Assembly: GCF_000282535.1 (NCBI RefSeq)
Contig: NZ_AKJC01000072.1
Location: 1-58,000 of the forward strand
DNA length: 58,000 nt
Direction of reading: 5' to 3'
Source: Pseudomonas sp. GM84
GTDB lineage: Bacteria; Pseudomonadota; Gammaproteobacteria; Pseudomonadales; Pseudomonadaceae
Shown: positions 1-8,657 of the stretch, piece by piece
Position numbering within the stretch: the stretch's first letter is position 1
Layout: each line of letters begins with the position of its first letter
Notes under the pieces: generated by a model
Databases searched by the model: none
Told to the model about the DNA's origin: nothing
The model's input: the letters and a program-made list of their open reading frames with translations, nothing else
Position numbers and translations under genes: made by a program

Positions 1-21
1 CGGCTTGCCGGCGATTGGCCG
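1..21. repeat. REP element, partial at window edge
   Basis: The first 21 bases carry the core CGGCTTGCCGGCGAT of the REP element found many times in this window, directly after the stop codon of the peptidase gene. The rest of the element lies outside the window. Confidence 0.7.
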
Positions 22-1845
22 TTACTGTCCCAACACCCGGCAATAGAACTTCCACTCTTCCTCCAGCGCATGCGCCAGGTTCTCGGCCTTGCGCAAGCCA
101 TGCCGCTCCCCCGCATAGAAGTGCCCTTCGGCCTCGATGCCGTTGGCCCGCAATGCCTCCAGCATCGAACGTGTCTGCTCCGGCACTACCACGGCATCCA
201 GCTCGCCCTGGAAGAAGATCACCGGCACCTTGATCTGCGCTGCATGCAACAGCGGAGTGCGCTGGCGATAACGCTCGGCATCGTGCTGCGGATCGCCGAT
301 CAGCCAGTCCAGGTAATCGCCTTCGAACTTGTGCGTGGCGTGGCCCAGGGCAATGGGATCGCTGACGCCGTACAAGCTGGCACCTGCACGGAACACATCC
401 TGGAAAGCCAGGGCACACAGGGTGGTGTAACCGCCTGCGCTGCCGCCGCGAATGAAGGCCTTGTGCCGATCGATCAAGCCTTGCGCGGCCAGGTGCTCGA
501 CGGCAGCGCAGGCATCCTGCACATCGCTTTCGCCCCAGCGCAGGTGCAGTGCCTGGCGATACGCACGGCCATAGCCGGTGCTGCCGCGGTAGTTCAGGTC
601 GGCAACCGCAAAGCCCCGCTGGGTCCAATACTGAATGCGGGGGTCGAGTACTGGGTAGCAGGCGGAAGTCGGACCGCCGTGGATGAACACCACCAGCGGC
701 GCTGGGCCCTGCGCGCGAGCTGGCGGGTAGAAGAATCCATGGGCAATTTCGCCGCCGCTGTCGTAGTGGATCGGCTTGGGCAGGCTGATGCAGGCTGCCG
801 GTAAAACGTCGGCGCCGCCTGCCAGGATGCGCACCTCGTGGCTGGCGCGCTCGATGGCGATGACGGCGGGCGGGCTGATGGGCGATGCGGCGATGGCGTA
901 GAGGTGTTCGCCATCCATGGCCAGGCTGCGAAAGCGGGTATAGGCGCTGGCGTAGCGTTGCATCCGGCCATCGGCGGTACGCATCCCCAACTGGCCAAAG
1001 CCGTCTTCGAACCAGCTGGCCAGGTAGGTCTGCGGTCCCAGTGCCAGCCAAGTGCAGGTGCCAAGCTGCCAGGGCGCGGCGGCGTGGTCCGCAGGCTCTG
1101 CAGGCAAGGCTTGCCAGTGACCGTCGATTTCACCCCACGGCTGCCAGAAACCATTGCGATCGGACAGGCAGTACAGTCGGCCTGCAGCGTCGAAGCGCGG
1201 TTGCTGCAGGGATTCGTCAGCCGCTGCAATGCAGCGCGCCTGTCCCCAGTTGCCTTCGGTATCACGTGCTCGGCACATCAGCCGCGTGACCGTCCAGGGC
1301 TGCGCCGGGCGGTCCCACTCGATCCAGGCCAGGCGTTGGCCATCGCCGCTCAAGGTGGGCGAGGCATAGAAGTCGGCGCCCTCGGCAAGTACCTCCAAGG
1401 TGCACTCGTCGAAGGCGACCAGACGGTGCTGGACCGACTGCCCATGGCGCTCTTGCACGGCCAGCACCTTGCCGCCGTGCCACTGCACATCGCCGAAGCG
1501 GCTGGCGCTATCGCCTGTCAGTGCGCGGGGGGCGCCGCCTTCCAGTGGCTGGGTATAGACCTGCTGGTCCTGTTCGTTGACGAACAGCAGCCCGTCGCCA
1601 CCCAGGCAGAAACTGCCGCCGCCGTATTCGTAGACCCGGCTGCGCACACTGAAGCCGTCTGGCGTCAGGCAACTGGCCTGTTGCCCGTGCCAGCGCCAGA
1701 CCCGGCAGGCACCGTCGGCCGGGCGAAACTCGTTCCAGAACAGCCCTTGGTCACTGACCTTGAGCTCGGCGAAGTCGGTGCCGGCGGCGACGGCCTGAGC
1801 GGCGCTGAATTCAGCCGCGGGCGATGACACGGGAGTTGCGTTCAT
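22..1845 (-). CDS. S9 family serine peptidase (prolyl oligopeptidase type), pqq-linked
   Basis: A 607-residue protein with an N-terminal beta-propeller-like region and a C-terminal alpha/beta-hydrolase peptidase domain. The catalytic triad is visible: Ser469 in GGSAGGY, Asp550 in GELDAVV and His582 in ERHGL. There is no signal peptide, so it is probably cytoplasmic. It is the last gene of the pqq operon, and its ATG lies 35 bp inside the end of pqqE, which implies coupled translation. A peptidase of this family is found downstream of pqqE in several Pseudomonas, where it is suspected of acting on PqqA-derived peptide or on general peptides. That role is inferred here from position only. Acyl-aminoacyl peptidase is the other likely specificity. 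Confidence 0.88.
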   Translation of the reverse strand: MNATPVSSPAAEFSAAQAVAAGTDFAELKVSDQGLFWNEFRPADGACRVWRWHGQQASCLTPDGFSVRSRVYEYGGGSFCLGGDGLLFVNEQDQQVYTQPLEGGAPRALTGDSASRFGDVQWHGGKVLAVQERHGQSVQHRLVAFDECTLEVLAEGADFYASPTLSGDGQRLAWIEWDRPAQPWTVTRLMCRARDTEGNWGQARCIAAADESLQQPRFDAAGRLYCLSDRNGFWQPWGEIDGHWQALPAEPADHAAAPWQLGTCTWLALGPQTYLASWFEDGFGQLGMRTADGRMQRYASAYTRFRSLAMDGEHLYAIAASPISPPAVIAIERASHEVRILAGGADVLPAACISLPKPIHYDSGGEIAHGFFYPPARAQGPAPLVVFIHGGPTSACYPVLDPRIQYWTQRGFAVADLNYRGSTGYGRAYRQALHLRWGESDVQDACAAVEHLAAQGLIDRHKAFIRGGSAGGYTTLCALAFQDVFRAGASLYGVSDPIALGHATHKFEGDYLDWLIGDPQHDAERYRQRTPLLHAAQIKVPVIFFQGELDAVVVPEQTRSMLEALRANGIEAEGHFYAGERHGLRKAENLAHALEEEWKFYCRVLGQ

Positions 1846-2959
1846 TGCGGAAGGTCATCTGTTCAATGGCGAGCTCGGCGGTTTGCGCCTCCTCGCGGGC
1901 CTTGAGGATGATGCCGTGGTCGGCCGACTTGGCACACACCGGGTCGGCCTTGCTGGCATCGCCGGTGAGCATGAAGGCCTGGCAACGGCAGCCGCCGAAG
2001 TCCTTTTCCTTCTCGTCGCACGAGCGGCAGGGCTCGGGCATCCAGTCATAGCCACGGAAACGGTTGAAGCCGAACGAGTCGTACCAGATGTGCCGCAGGT
2101 CGTGGTCGCGCACGTTGGGGAACTGCACCGGCAACTGCCGGGCGCCGTGACAGGGCAGGGCGGTACCGTCCGGGGTGATGGTCAGGAACAGGCTGCCCCA
2201 GCCATTCATGCAGGCCTTGGGGCGCTCTTCGTAGTAGTCCGGGGTGACGAAGATCAGCTTGCACGGGTTGTCCTCGGCCTTGAGCTTCGCCCGGTACTCG
2301 TTGGTAATGCGCTCGGCGCGCTCGAGTTGCTCACGGGTTGGCAGCAGGCCCAGGCGATTGAGGTGCGCCCAGCCATAGAACTGGCAGGTGGCAAGCTCGA
2401 CGAAGTCGGCGTCCAGGGCGATGCACAGTTCGATGATGCGGTCGATCTTGTCGATGTTGTGCCGATGGGTGACGAAGTTGAGCACCATCGGGTAGCCGTG
2501 GGCCTTCACCGCACGGGCCATCTCCAGTTTCTGTGCAAAGGCTTTCTTCGAGCCGGCCAGCAGGTTGTTCACCTGCTCGTCGCTGGCCTGGAAGCTGATC
2601 TGGATATGGTCCAGGCCAGCCTCCTTGAAGGCGGCGATGCGCGCTTCGGTGAGGCCGATGCCCGAGGTGATCAGGTTGGTGTAGTAGCCCAGCCGCCGGG
2701 CTTCGGCGATCAGCTCGGCAAGGTCCTGGCGCACCAGCGGTTCGCCGCCGGAAAAGCCGATCTGCGCCGCACCCATTTCGCGCGCCTCGGCCATGACCTT
2801 GAACCATTGCGCGGTCGTCAGCTCCTTGCCCTGCTCGGCGAAGTCCAGCGGGTTGGAGCAGTACGGGCACTGCAACGGGCAGCGGTAGGTCAGCTCGGCC
2901 AGCAGCCACAGCGGCAGGCCGACCGGCACCTCAGGCGAGGGTGATCCAGTGTTCGGCAC
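1811..2959 (-). CDS. pqqE: PqqE, radical SAM enzyme of PQQ biosynthesis
   Basis: Radical SAM protein that forms the carbon-carbon bond between Glu and Tyr of the PqqA peptide while PqqD presents it. The SAM-cluster motif C-x3-C-x2-C is at residues 27, 31 and 34 (RCPLQCPYC), and the C-terminal SPASM region holds the expected cysteines (CMNGWGS, PCHGA, CRSC, GGCRC). I chose the GTG at 2959 because a GGAGG lies 6-7 bases upstream. An ATG at 3007 lengthens the frame but adds residues unlike PqqE and has no such site. The start lies inside the end of pqqD (29-bp overlap), and the 3' end overlaps the peptidase gene. About 382 residues, normal for the family. Confidence 0.95.
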   Translation of the reverse strand: MPNTGSPSPEVPVGLPLWLLAELTYRCPLQCPYCSNPLDFAEQGKELTTAQWFKVMAEAREMGAAQIGFSGGEPLVRQDLAELIAEARRLGYYTNLITSGIGLTEARIAAFKEAGLDHIQISFQASDEQVNNLLAGSKKAFAQKLEMARAVKAHGYPMVLNFVTHRHNIDKIDRIIELCIALDADFVELATCQFYGWAHLNRLGLLPTREQLERAERITNEYRAKLKAEDNPCKLIFVTPDYYEERPKACMNGWGSLFLTITPDGTALPCHGARQLPVQFPNVRDHDLRHIWYDSFGFNRFRGYDWMPEPCRSCDEKEKDFGGCRCQAFMLTGDASKADPVCAKSADHGIILKAREEAQTAELAIEQMTFRNERNSRVIARG

Positions 2960-3206
2960 GGGCCACCTCCATGAATTGCTCGATGTCGTCGGCGACCTCG
3001 GGCACACCAGGGAATTGTTGTTCGAGTTCGGCGATGATCGCCGCCACGTCGCGGTTTCCGTCGATCAGGCCGCCGATCAGGCCGGCGCTGTCGTTGAGCT
3101 TGATCATGCCCTCGGGGTACAGCAGCACATGGCCTTTTTGCGCCGGCTCGTACTGGAAACGGTAGCCGGGGCGCCAGTTCGGCACCAGTTTGCGATCAAG
3201 ACTCAT
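2931..3206 (-). CDS. pqqD: PqqD, peptide chaperone of PQQ biosynthesis
   Basis: A 91-residue protein that binds PqqA and delivers it to PqqE. It starts [20 protein letters not shown] and has the family's conserved line [15 protein letters not shown]. An in-frame ATG exists 7 codons earlier, inside pqqC. The ATG at 3206 is preferred because it overlaps the pqqC stop as ATGA and has AAAGGA upstream. It is coupled to pqqC before it and pqqE after it. Confidence 0.93.
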   Translation of the reverse strand: MSLDRKLVPNWRPGYRFQYEPAQKGHVLLYPEGMIKLNDSAGLIGGLIDGNRDVAAIIAELEQQFPGVPEVADDIEQFMEVARAEHWITLA

Positions 3207-3958
3207 AGGGCGATTCCTTTGTGCCACACCCGTTCCTGGGTGACGGAATGGTAAGGCGGGCGGTTCAGCTCGTAGGCCATGCTCATGGCGTCGAGCATGC
3301 TCCAGAGGATATCCAGCTTGAACTGCAGGATTTCCAGCATACGCTCCTGGCCCGCCCGCGTGGTGTAGTGCTGCAGGGTGATCGCCAAGCCGTGTTCCAC
3401 ATCACGCCGGGCCTGGCCCAGGCGGGTGCGGAAGTATTCGTAGCCGGCGGGGTCGATCCACGGGTAATGCTGCGGCCAGCTGTCCAGGCGCGACTGGTGG
3501 ATCTGCGGGGCGAACAGCTCGGTCAGCGAGCTGCTGGCCGCTTCCTGCCAGCTGGCGCGGCGGGCGAAGTTCACGTAGGCGTCGACGGCGAAGCGCACGC
3601 CGGGCAGCACCAGCTCCTGGGAGCGCAGCTGGTCCGGGTCGAGGCCCACGGCCTGGCCCAGGCGCAGCCAGGCTTCGATACCGCCATCCTCGCCTGGCGC
3701 GCCGTCGTGGTCGAGCAGGCGCTGGATCCACTCGCGGCGGATTTCGCGGTCCGGGCAGTTGGCCAGGATCGCGGCATCCTTCATCGGGATGTTGACCTGG
3801 TAGTAGAAGCGGTTGGCTACCCAGCCCTGGATCTGCTCGCGACTGGCGCGGCCCTCGTACATCGCCACGTGGTACGGGTGGTGAATGTGGTAGTAGGCGC
3901 CCTTGGCGCGCAGGGCCTGTTCGAATTCGGCCGGGGACAGTGGCAGTGCGTCGTTCAT
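3203..3958 (-). CDS. pqqC: PqqC, pyrroloquinoline-quinone synthase
   Basis: A 251-residue cofactor-less oxidase that carries out the final ring closure and eight-electron oxidation of the intermediate AHQQ to PQQ. It has the all-helical PqqC/TenA-like fold, and family hallmarks are visible: [15 protein letters not shown] near the N-terminus, [16 protein letters not shown], and the His/Arg-rich segment around [18 protein letters not shown]. The ATG has AGGAGCC 8 bases upstream. It is separated from pqqB by 109 bp that hold a REP palindrome, and its stop overlaps the pqqD start. Confidence 0.96.
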   Translation of the reverse strand: MNDALPLSPAEFEQALRAKGAYYHIHHPYHVAMYEGRASREQIQGWVANRFYYQVNIPMKDAAILANCPDREIRREWIQRLLDHDGAPGEDGGIEAWLRLGQAVGLDPDQLRSQELVLPGVRFAVDAYVNFARRASWQEAASSSLTELFAPQIHQSRLDSWPQHYPWIDPAGYEYFRTRLGQARRDVEHGLAITLQHYTTRAGQERMLEILQFKLDILWSMLDAMSMAYELNRPPYHSVTQERVWHKGIAL

Positions 3959-4002
3959 TCAGCTGGCTCCTGTAGAACAGAAAATGCCTCGCGGGAGCAG
4001 GA

Positions 4003-4057
4003 ACCTGTGGGAGCTGCCCAGGCTGGCCTCATCGCTGGCAAGCCAGCTCCCACAGGT
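4003..4057. repeat. REP-type palindrome between pqqB and pqqC
   Basis: A long palindrome with perfect 14-bp arms, ACCTGTGGGAGCTG at 4003-4016 and its complement at 4044-4057, around a divergent REP core (ATCGCTGGCAAGCC). It lies inside the operon, in the only long gap between pqq structural genes apart from the pqqA flanks. In mRNA it would form a stable stem that could protect the upstream message or limit read-through. Confidence 0.85.
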
Positions 4058-4067
4058 ACCGCGTGCA

Positions 4068-4979
4068 TTACAACTCGATGCTCATGCCATCGTAGGCGAC
4101 TTCCACCCCGCGGCGGACCACTTCGGCGCGCTCTGGAGAGTCTTCGTCAAGAATCGGGTTGGTGTTGTTGATGTGGATAAGCACCTTGCGCTGCTGTGCA
4201 AAACCGTCCAGCACTTCGAGCATGCCGCCGGGGCCGTTCTGCGCCAGGTGGCCCATTTCGCGGCCAGTGCGGGTGCCGACACCGCGGCGCTGCATTTCGT
4301 CGTCTTCCCACAGCGTGCCATCGACCAGCAGGCAATCCGCGCCGTGCATCATCGCCAGCAGCTTGTCATCGACCTGGCCGAGGCCGGGGGCGTAGAACAG
4401 CTTGCCGCCGCTGCGCGTGTCCTCGACCAACAGGCCAAGGTTGTCGCCCGGGTGCGGGTCGAAGCGGTGCGGCGAGTAGGGGGGCGCGGCGCTGCGCAGG
4501 GGGAAGGGCGTGAACCTCAAGTTGGGGCAGGCCGGGATGACGAAGCTGCCTTCGAGCTCGATGCGGTTCCACTGCAGGCCACCGTTCCAGTGGCTGAGCA
4601 TGGTGAACAGCGGGAAGCCGGTGCTCAGGTCCTGATGGACCATGTCAGTGCACCAGACCTGGTGCGGGCAGCCTTCGCGCAGGCTGAGCAGGCCCGTGGT
4701 GTGGTCGATCTGGCTGTCGAGCAGGACGATGGCGTCGATGCCGGTGTCGCGCAGGGCACGCGCTGGCTGCATGGGCGCGAAGGCCTGGAGCTGGGCGCGG
4801 ATGTCGGGCGAGGCGTTGCACAAGATCCAGTGCTCGCCGTCGTCGGACAAGGCGATGGATGACTGGGTGCGTGCCGTGGCGCGCAGGGTGCCATCGCGAT
4901 AGCCCTTGCAGTTGACGCAGTTGCAGTTCCACTGGGGGAAACCACCGCCGGCGGCGGAGCCGAGAATCTGGATGTACAT
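4068..4979 (-). CDS. pqqB: PqqB, metallo-beta-lactamase-fold protein of PQQ biosynthesis
   Basis: A 303-residue protein with a metallo-beta-lactamase fold, thought to hydroxylate the tyrosine of the processed Glu-Tyr intermediate. The N-terminal line [19 protein letters not shown] is the family signature and includes the structural zinc-site cysteines. Further conserved segments are [31 protein letters not shown] and [11 protein letters not shown]. The ATG follows a short gap after the hairpin that separates it from pqqA. No signal peptide is seen. Confidence 0.95.
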   Translation of the reverse strand: MYIQILGSAAGGGFPQWNCNCVNCKGYRDGTLRATARTQSSIALSDDGEHWILCNASPDIRAQLQAFAPMQPARALRDTGIDAIVLLDSQIDHTTGLLSLREGCPHQVWCTDMVHQDLSTGFPLFTMLSHWNGGLQWNRIELEGSFVIPACPNLRFTPFPLRSAAPPYSPHRFDPHPGDNLGLLVEDTRSGGKLFYAPGLGQVDDKLLAMMHGADCLLVDGTLWEDDEMQRRGVGTRTGREMGHLAQNGPGGMLEVLDGFAQQRKVLIHINNTNPILDEDSPERAEVVRRGVEVAYDGMSIEL

Positions 4980-5010
4980 GGCTTGGCTCTTTATCCGAAA
5001 AGCATATCTG

Positions 5011-5044
5011 AAAAACGACGACGCCCCGGCGGGCCGAGGCGTCG
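5011..5044 (-). terminator. Hairpin plus T-run between pqqA and pqqB (attenuator)
   Basis: Read on the minus strand, a 7-bp perfect stem (CGACGCC with GGCGTCG; arms 5038-5044 and 5019-5025) is followed within a few bases by five T (5011-5015). It starts 15 bases after the pqqA stop codon, so it should end most transcripts after the small precursor gene while allowing some read-through into pqqBCDE. Confidence 0.7.
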
Positions 5045-5059
5045 AGCCGCAAGCAAGGC

Positions 5060-5131
5060 TTAGCGGTTGGCGAAGTACATGGTCACTTCGAAGCCGATAC
5101 GCAGGTCAGTGTATGCAGGTTTGGTCCACAT
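5060..5131 (-). CDS. pqqA: PqqA, PQQ precursor peptide
   Basis: A 23-residue peptide, too short for ordinary gene calling, that supplies the carbon and nitrogen skeleton of PQQ. The two residues that become the cofactor, Glu15 and Tyr19, are in EVTMY (residues 15-19), and the N-terminus [14 protein letters not shown] matches the family. The ATG has AAGGAG 7 bases upstream. Length and Glu/Tyr positions agree with known PqqA peptides. It is followed by the hairpin that sets it apart from pqqB and preceded by 158 bp that could hold its own promoter. Confidence 0.97.
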
Positions 5132-5289
5132 GGGAGACTCCTTCCGAATGGGTTGGGGTGATCAGCTACTTGTTGGGATGCCACCTTGCGCAGGAGGTTC
5201 CATTGGCTGGGATTGCGCTATCTTACAAGAAAAATTTGTACCGGAAGGTTAATTCTTCGAAAAGCGCTCTTGCAGCCGATGTAATAATC
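5132..5289 (-). promoter_or_regulatory. Leader and possible promoter of pqqA
   Basis: A 158-bp gap between pqqF and pqqA on the minus strand. It includes an AT-rich stretch unlike its surroundings, and a possible -10 box TAAGAT at 5220-5225 preceded by T-rich sequence. No good -35 box at normal spacing is seen. A separate promoter for pqqA would fit the need for more precursor than enzymes. The assignment is weak. Confidence 0.35.
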
Positions 5290-7578
5290 CTACCGCCAGG
5301 GTCCTGCCACCGCAGCTGCATTGGCCAGGCAGAGCCAAGGGGATTGCTCGTCGAGCATCGCATCAAGCAGCGCGTCCAGATCTGTTTGCTGCGTGCTCAG
5401 AATAGACGCGCGCAGCGATGCCAGCTCGTCGCCCTGTACCGCGAGGTGCGTCTGCCACAGCCATTGCGCGAGATCGTCGTTGGCCATGGCGGCTGTATCG
5501 AATTGCTCGGCCAGTACCTGGCTAGCGCCTGGGTCGAGCGTCACGCCCTGGTGCAGCAAGGCCCACAGATGGTCGATGATTTCACCGTGGCGGGTGTGCG
5601 GCGACTGCACACCGAACAGCAGGCCGCCCACGCCCTCGATCTGACGGAAGGTACTGAACACCGCGTAGCCGAGTTGCAGCTCGACCCTTAGACGTTGGTA
5701 CACCGGCCCCTGCAGCAGCTGGGCCAGCAGACGGCCGCAGGCTTGCTGCCGAGCCGGCAGCGGGCAGAACAGCAGCAGTGCATGTTCGTTGCCGGGGACC
5801 TGGGCGTGGTGCCAGCGGTGGCCCTGCCACGCGGGCGGAGCGTCCGGCTTGCCAGCATGGCCAGGGCAGCCTTGCAGCACGGCGCCAAGCGCATCGCGGG
5901 CGGTCTGGTCGAAGCCCACGGACAGCCCATGCCAGCGGCTGTGTTGCCATGCGTCTTCGAGTACCTGTTGTCCGAGGGTGCCGGCGGGCGCGGGTTCGTC
6001 GGCGGTACCGAGTACGGCATCAGGCAGTCGCTTAAGCAGTGCTCTGATCGGGATCAAGGCAGGCGCCTGATTCACTGGCGTGAGCCAACTGCCGGGTGAA
6101 GGTACGCGCAAGCTTGCCAGCGCCAGTTCTACAGCCCGTATCACCGCAGCCGGATGCCCCGCGCAGCGCAATTGCCAGTACTCGCCTGCGGCGCTGAATT
6201 GCAGCTGCAATGAAGCTCGCTCACAGCGCTGCTGTAGAGGGCGCAGGGCGCGTTCCAGCGCGGCGTGCAGAGGCAGGCGCAGGGCTGAAGGTATATGCCA
6301 GCGCAAATAAAGCGCTGCGTATTGGCGCGCCGCAGGCAGTTGGTCGCAGAACGTAACGGCTGCGGGCAGAGGGTTCGCCTTGGCAGCAGGCAATGCGTCC
6401 AGCAGCAGCGGATCGATGGCAGGCAGTTGCCATTGCCCCTGTTCGCGGCATGGCAACTGTGCGAGTAGTGATTGCAGCGCGTGCAAGGCCTGGCTATCCA
6501 GCGCCGTGAACGGTTGGCCTGCACTGTCTCGGCGGGCCAGCTCAAGCGGACTGGCGCTGCGTTCGCGGCGCTGCTGCAAGAGCCTGAACTCGGCATTGAG
6601 CTGCGCCGGGTCAAGCTGGCGAAGGAACCCGAACCAGCCGTGCAGCAAGGCCCAGGCTTCATCGGCGCTGGCGTCTGGAGTCAGCTGCAAGTCGATGTGC
6701 CAGAGCACTTGCCCGGCGTAGGCGTACAGCATTTGCGCCTTGAACCCTTGCAGCCAGCCTCGCTGCCGAAGTGCGTCGAGCCAGCCGCCCGGCCTGTTGT
6801 CGCTCAGGCAGGCAAGTAACAATTCCAGTGCCTGTTCGGCGCCATTGGGCAGGTTGTCATGGGCAAAGAGCTGTGTGTGGGGTTTTGCCGATAAAGCGGG
6901 CGGTGGCAACTGCGCTACAGGCTCTCCAGGCGCGAACAGGCTGGCGGCTTGCCGGCCAAGCTGTTCAAGCGCGTCCAGCGTTTGCGGGCCGCAGAGGCTC
7001 AAGGTGATTTGCCCACCTCGATAGAAGCGTTCATGGAAACCCGCGAGGGCCCGCTGAAAGGCAGGATCCTGCAAGGCCAGCGTGTAGCGATTGCCGGCAT
7101 GAAAGCCACGCAGTGGATGGTTTGCACCCACCGATTGCAACAACGCGAACTGCTGCTGGGCCTGCGGGTTGCGCGACCAGGCGATGAATTCGGCGTGGAT
7201 CACTTCCCGCTCGCGGCGCTGGCGATCGATGGCCAGGTCGGGTTCGGCAAGCATCTGGCACAAGCGCTGCAGTCCACCGTCCAGGGCGGCGGGCGGCACT
7301 TCGAAGAAGAAGTCGGTGGTGCGCTCGCGGGTGCTGGCGTTGACCTGGCCACCCAGGGCCTGGACGTAGCGCATCAGGCCATCGGCCAGGGGAAAGCGAG
7401 GCGTGCCAAGGAAGAACAGGTGTTCGAGGAAATGGGCCAGGCCAGGCCATTTGGGCGGCGCATCGTGGCTGCCGGCATGCACCCGCAATGCCGCCGCCGC
7501 GCGCGTGAGGTGCGGGGCGTGGCGCAGGGCCAGACGCAGGCCGTTGGCGAGGGTGAGATGGCGGGTGGCGTCAGGCAT
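5290..7578 (-). CDS. pqqF: PqqF, M16 family zinc metalloprotease
   Basis: A protease of about 762 residues, of the insulinase/pitrilysin family, thought to cut modified PqqA and release the linked Glu-Tyr. The inverted zinc motif HxxEH is present as HFLEH (His49, Glu52, His53 from the chosen start). The N-terminal catalytic half is well kept, and the C-terminal half is the diverged non-catalytic half usual for PqqF. I prefer the ATG at 7578, which has CGGAG 6-7 bases upstream, over the ATG 8 codons earlier at 7602, which has no ribosome-binding site. It is the first gene of the pqq operon here, transcribed toward pqqA. Confidence 0.92.
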   Translation of the reverse strand: MPDATRHLTLANGLRLALRHAPHLTRAAAALRVHAGSHDAPPKWPGLAHFLEHLFFLGTPRFPLADGLMRYVQALGGQVNASTRERTTDFFFEVPPAALDGGLQRLCQMLAEPDLAIDRQRREREVIHAEFIAWSRNPQAQQQFALLQSVGANHPLRGFHAGNRYTLALQDPAFQRALAGFHERFYRGGQITLSLCGPQTLDALEQLGRQAASLFAPGEPVAQLPPPALSAKPHTQLFAHDNLPNGAEQALELLLACLSDNRPGGWLDALRQRGWLQGFKAQMLYAYAGQVLWHIDLQLTPDASADEAWALLHGWFGFLRQLDPAQLNAEFRLLQQRRERSASPLELARRDSAGQPFTALDSQALHALQSLLAQLPCREQGQWQLPAIDPLLLDALPAAKANPLPAAVTFCDQLPAARQYAALYLRWHIPSALRLPLHAALERALRPLQQRCERASLQLQFSAAGEYWQLRCAGHPAAVIRAVELALASLRVPSPGSWLTPVNQAPALIPIRALLKRLPDAVLGTADEPAPAGTLGQQVLEDAWQHSRWHGLSVGFDQTARDALGAVLQGCPGHAGKPDAPPAWQGHRWHHAQVPGNEHALLLFCPLPARQQACGRLLAQLLQGPVYQRLRVELQLGYAVFSTFRQIEGVGGLLFGVQSPHTRHGEIIDHLWALLHQGVTLDPGASQVLAEQFDTAAMANDDLAQWLWQTHLAVQGDELASLRASILSTQQTDLDALLDAMLDEQSPWLCLANAAAVAGPWR

Positions 7579-7618
7579 GGGAACTCCGGGGCAGGTGTTC
7601 ATGCTAACCCATTTGTAC

Positions 7619-7848
7619 TGGCAGGCCCGGCCTCATCGCCGGCAAGCCGGCTCCCACAAAGTCAGCGGTGAGCTTATGCCTGTGGGAGCGGGCTTGTCCC
7701 GCGAACATGGGCGTAGCCCGTGCCAGACTACTCCGGTGTCTGGGCAGGCCTCTTCGCGGGGCCAGCCCGCTCCCACAGGAGAGCAGAGCAGCGCGCTTTT
7801 TGTGGGAGCCGGCTTTTTGTGGGAGCCGGCTTGCCGGCGATAGGGCCG
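7619..7848. repeat. Cluster of REP elements between davA and pqqF
   Basis: At least five REP units or fragments in alternating orientation: about 7625-7657, 7680-7711, 7745-7780, 7800-7817 and 7818-7848. The fourth is a truncated copy placed head to tail before the fifth, so TTTTTGTGGGAGCCGGC occurs twice in tandem. The last unit ends at the davA stop codon. The region lies beyond the 3' end of davA and upstream of pqqF, so any pqqF promoter must lie within or just after it. No gene is seen here. Confidence 0.85.
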
Positions 7849-8643
7849 TCAGACGTTATGCCAATGCAGCTCCTGACGCAGATCCGTCAGGTAGGGAAAC
7901 GCTTCGCGCCCCTGTACCACCCGCTCATGCTCCAGTTCCGCCAGCAACTGGCACTCATCGCGCCCGGCCATCGCCAGCAGGCTGCCATCCGGCCCGATGA
8001 TGCTGCTCTGCCCGCAGTACTGGATCTCGCCTTCCGCCCCGCAGTAGTTGGCATACACCAGGTAGCACTGGTTCTCCTGCGCCCGCGAGCGCACGGTCAC
8101 CTGGCAGACGAAATCGTAGGGCGTCATGTTCGCCGTCGGCACCAGAATCAGCTCGGCGCCCGCCAGCGCCAGGCGCCTGGCATTCTCCGGGAACTCGATG
8201 TCGTAGCAGATCAACAGCCCGACCTTCCAGCCTTCCAGTTCGACGACCGGGAAGTGGTCGGCGCCGGCGCTGAACATCGAGCGGTCCAGCTCACCGAACA
8301 GGTGCGTCTTGCGGTAATTGCACAGGCTGCGGCCATGGGCATCGATCAATTGCACGCTGTTGTAGAAGGCGCCATCCTCGGCGCGCTCCGGGTAGCCATA
8401 GACGATGGCGATGCGGTGAGCCTGGGCGATCTCCACCACGTCCATGGCCGAAGGGCCATCCTCGGCCTCGGCCAGACGCTCGACCTGCTCCAGGCCGATG
8501 TTGTAGCCGCTCAGGAACATTTCCGGGCACACCAGCAACTGCGCGCCGCGCTCGGCCGCCCGTTGCGCCTGGTGGCGCAGCCGTTGCAGGTTGCCGGGCA
8601 CGTCCAGCGGGTTGGGTGCGCCCTGGAACAGAGCGATGCGCAT
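7849..8643 (-). CDS. davA: DavA, 5-aminovaleramidase (nitrilase superfamily)
   Basis: A 264-residue carbon-nitrogen hydrolase that converts 5-aminovaleramide to 5-aminovalerate and ammonia, the second step of the lysine monooxygenase pathway. The Glu-Lys-Cys triad of the superfamily is seen at Glu41 (CPEMF), Lys112 (YRKTHLFGE) and Cys146 (LICYDIEFPE). The ATG at 8643 has AAGGAGGCAGC directly upstream. The open frame runs back to 9090, but that part is a shadow of davB. It lies 14 bp after davB, and this pairing decides the substrate. A REP unit touches its stop codon. Confidence 0.93.
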   Translation of the reverse strand: MRIALFQGAPNPLDVPGNLQRLRHQAQRAAERGAQLLVCPEMFLSGYNIGLEQVERLAEAEDGPSAMDVVEIAQAHRIAIVYGYPERAEDGAFYNSVQLIDAHGRSLCNYRKTHLFGELDRSMFSAGADHFPVVELEGWKVGLLICYDIEFPENARRLALAGAELILVPTANMTPYDFVCQVTVRSRAQENQCYLVYANYCGAEGEIQYCGQSSIIGPDGSLLAMAGRDECQLLAELEHERVVQGREAFPYLTDLRQELHWHNV

Positions 8644-8657
8644 GCTGCCTCCTTGTC

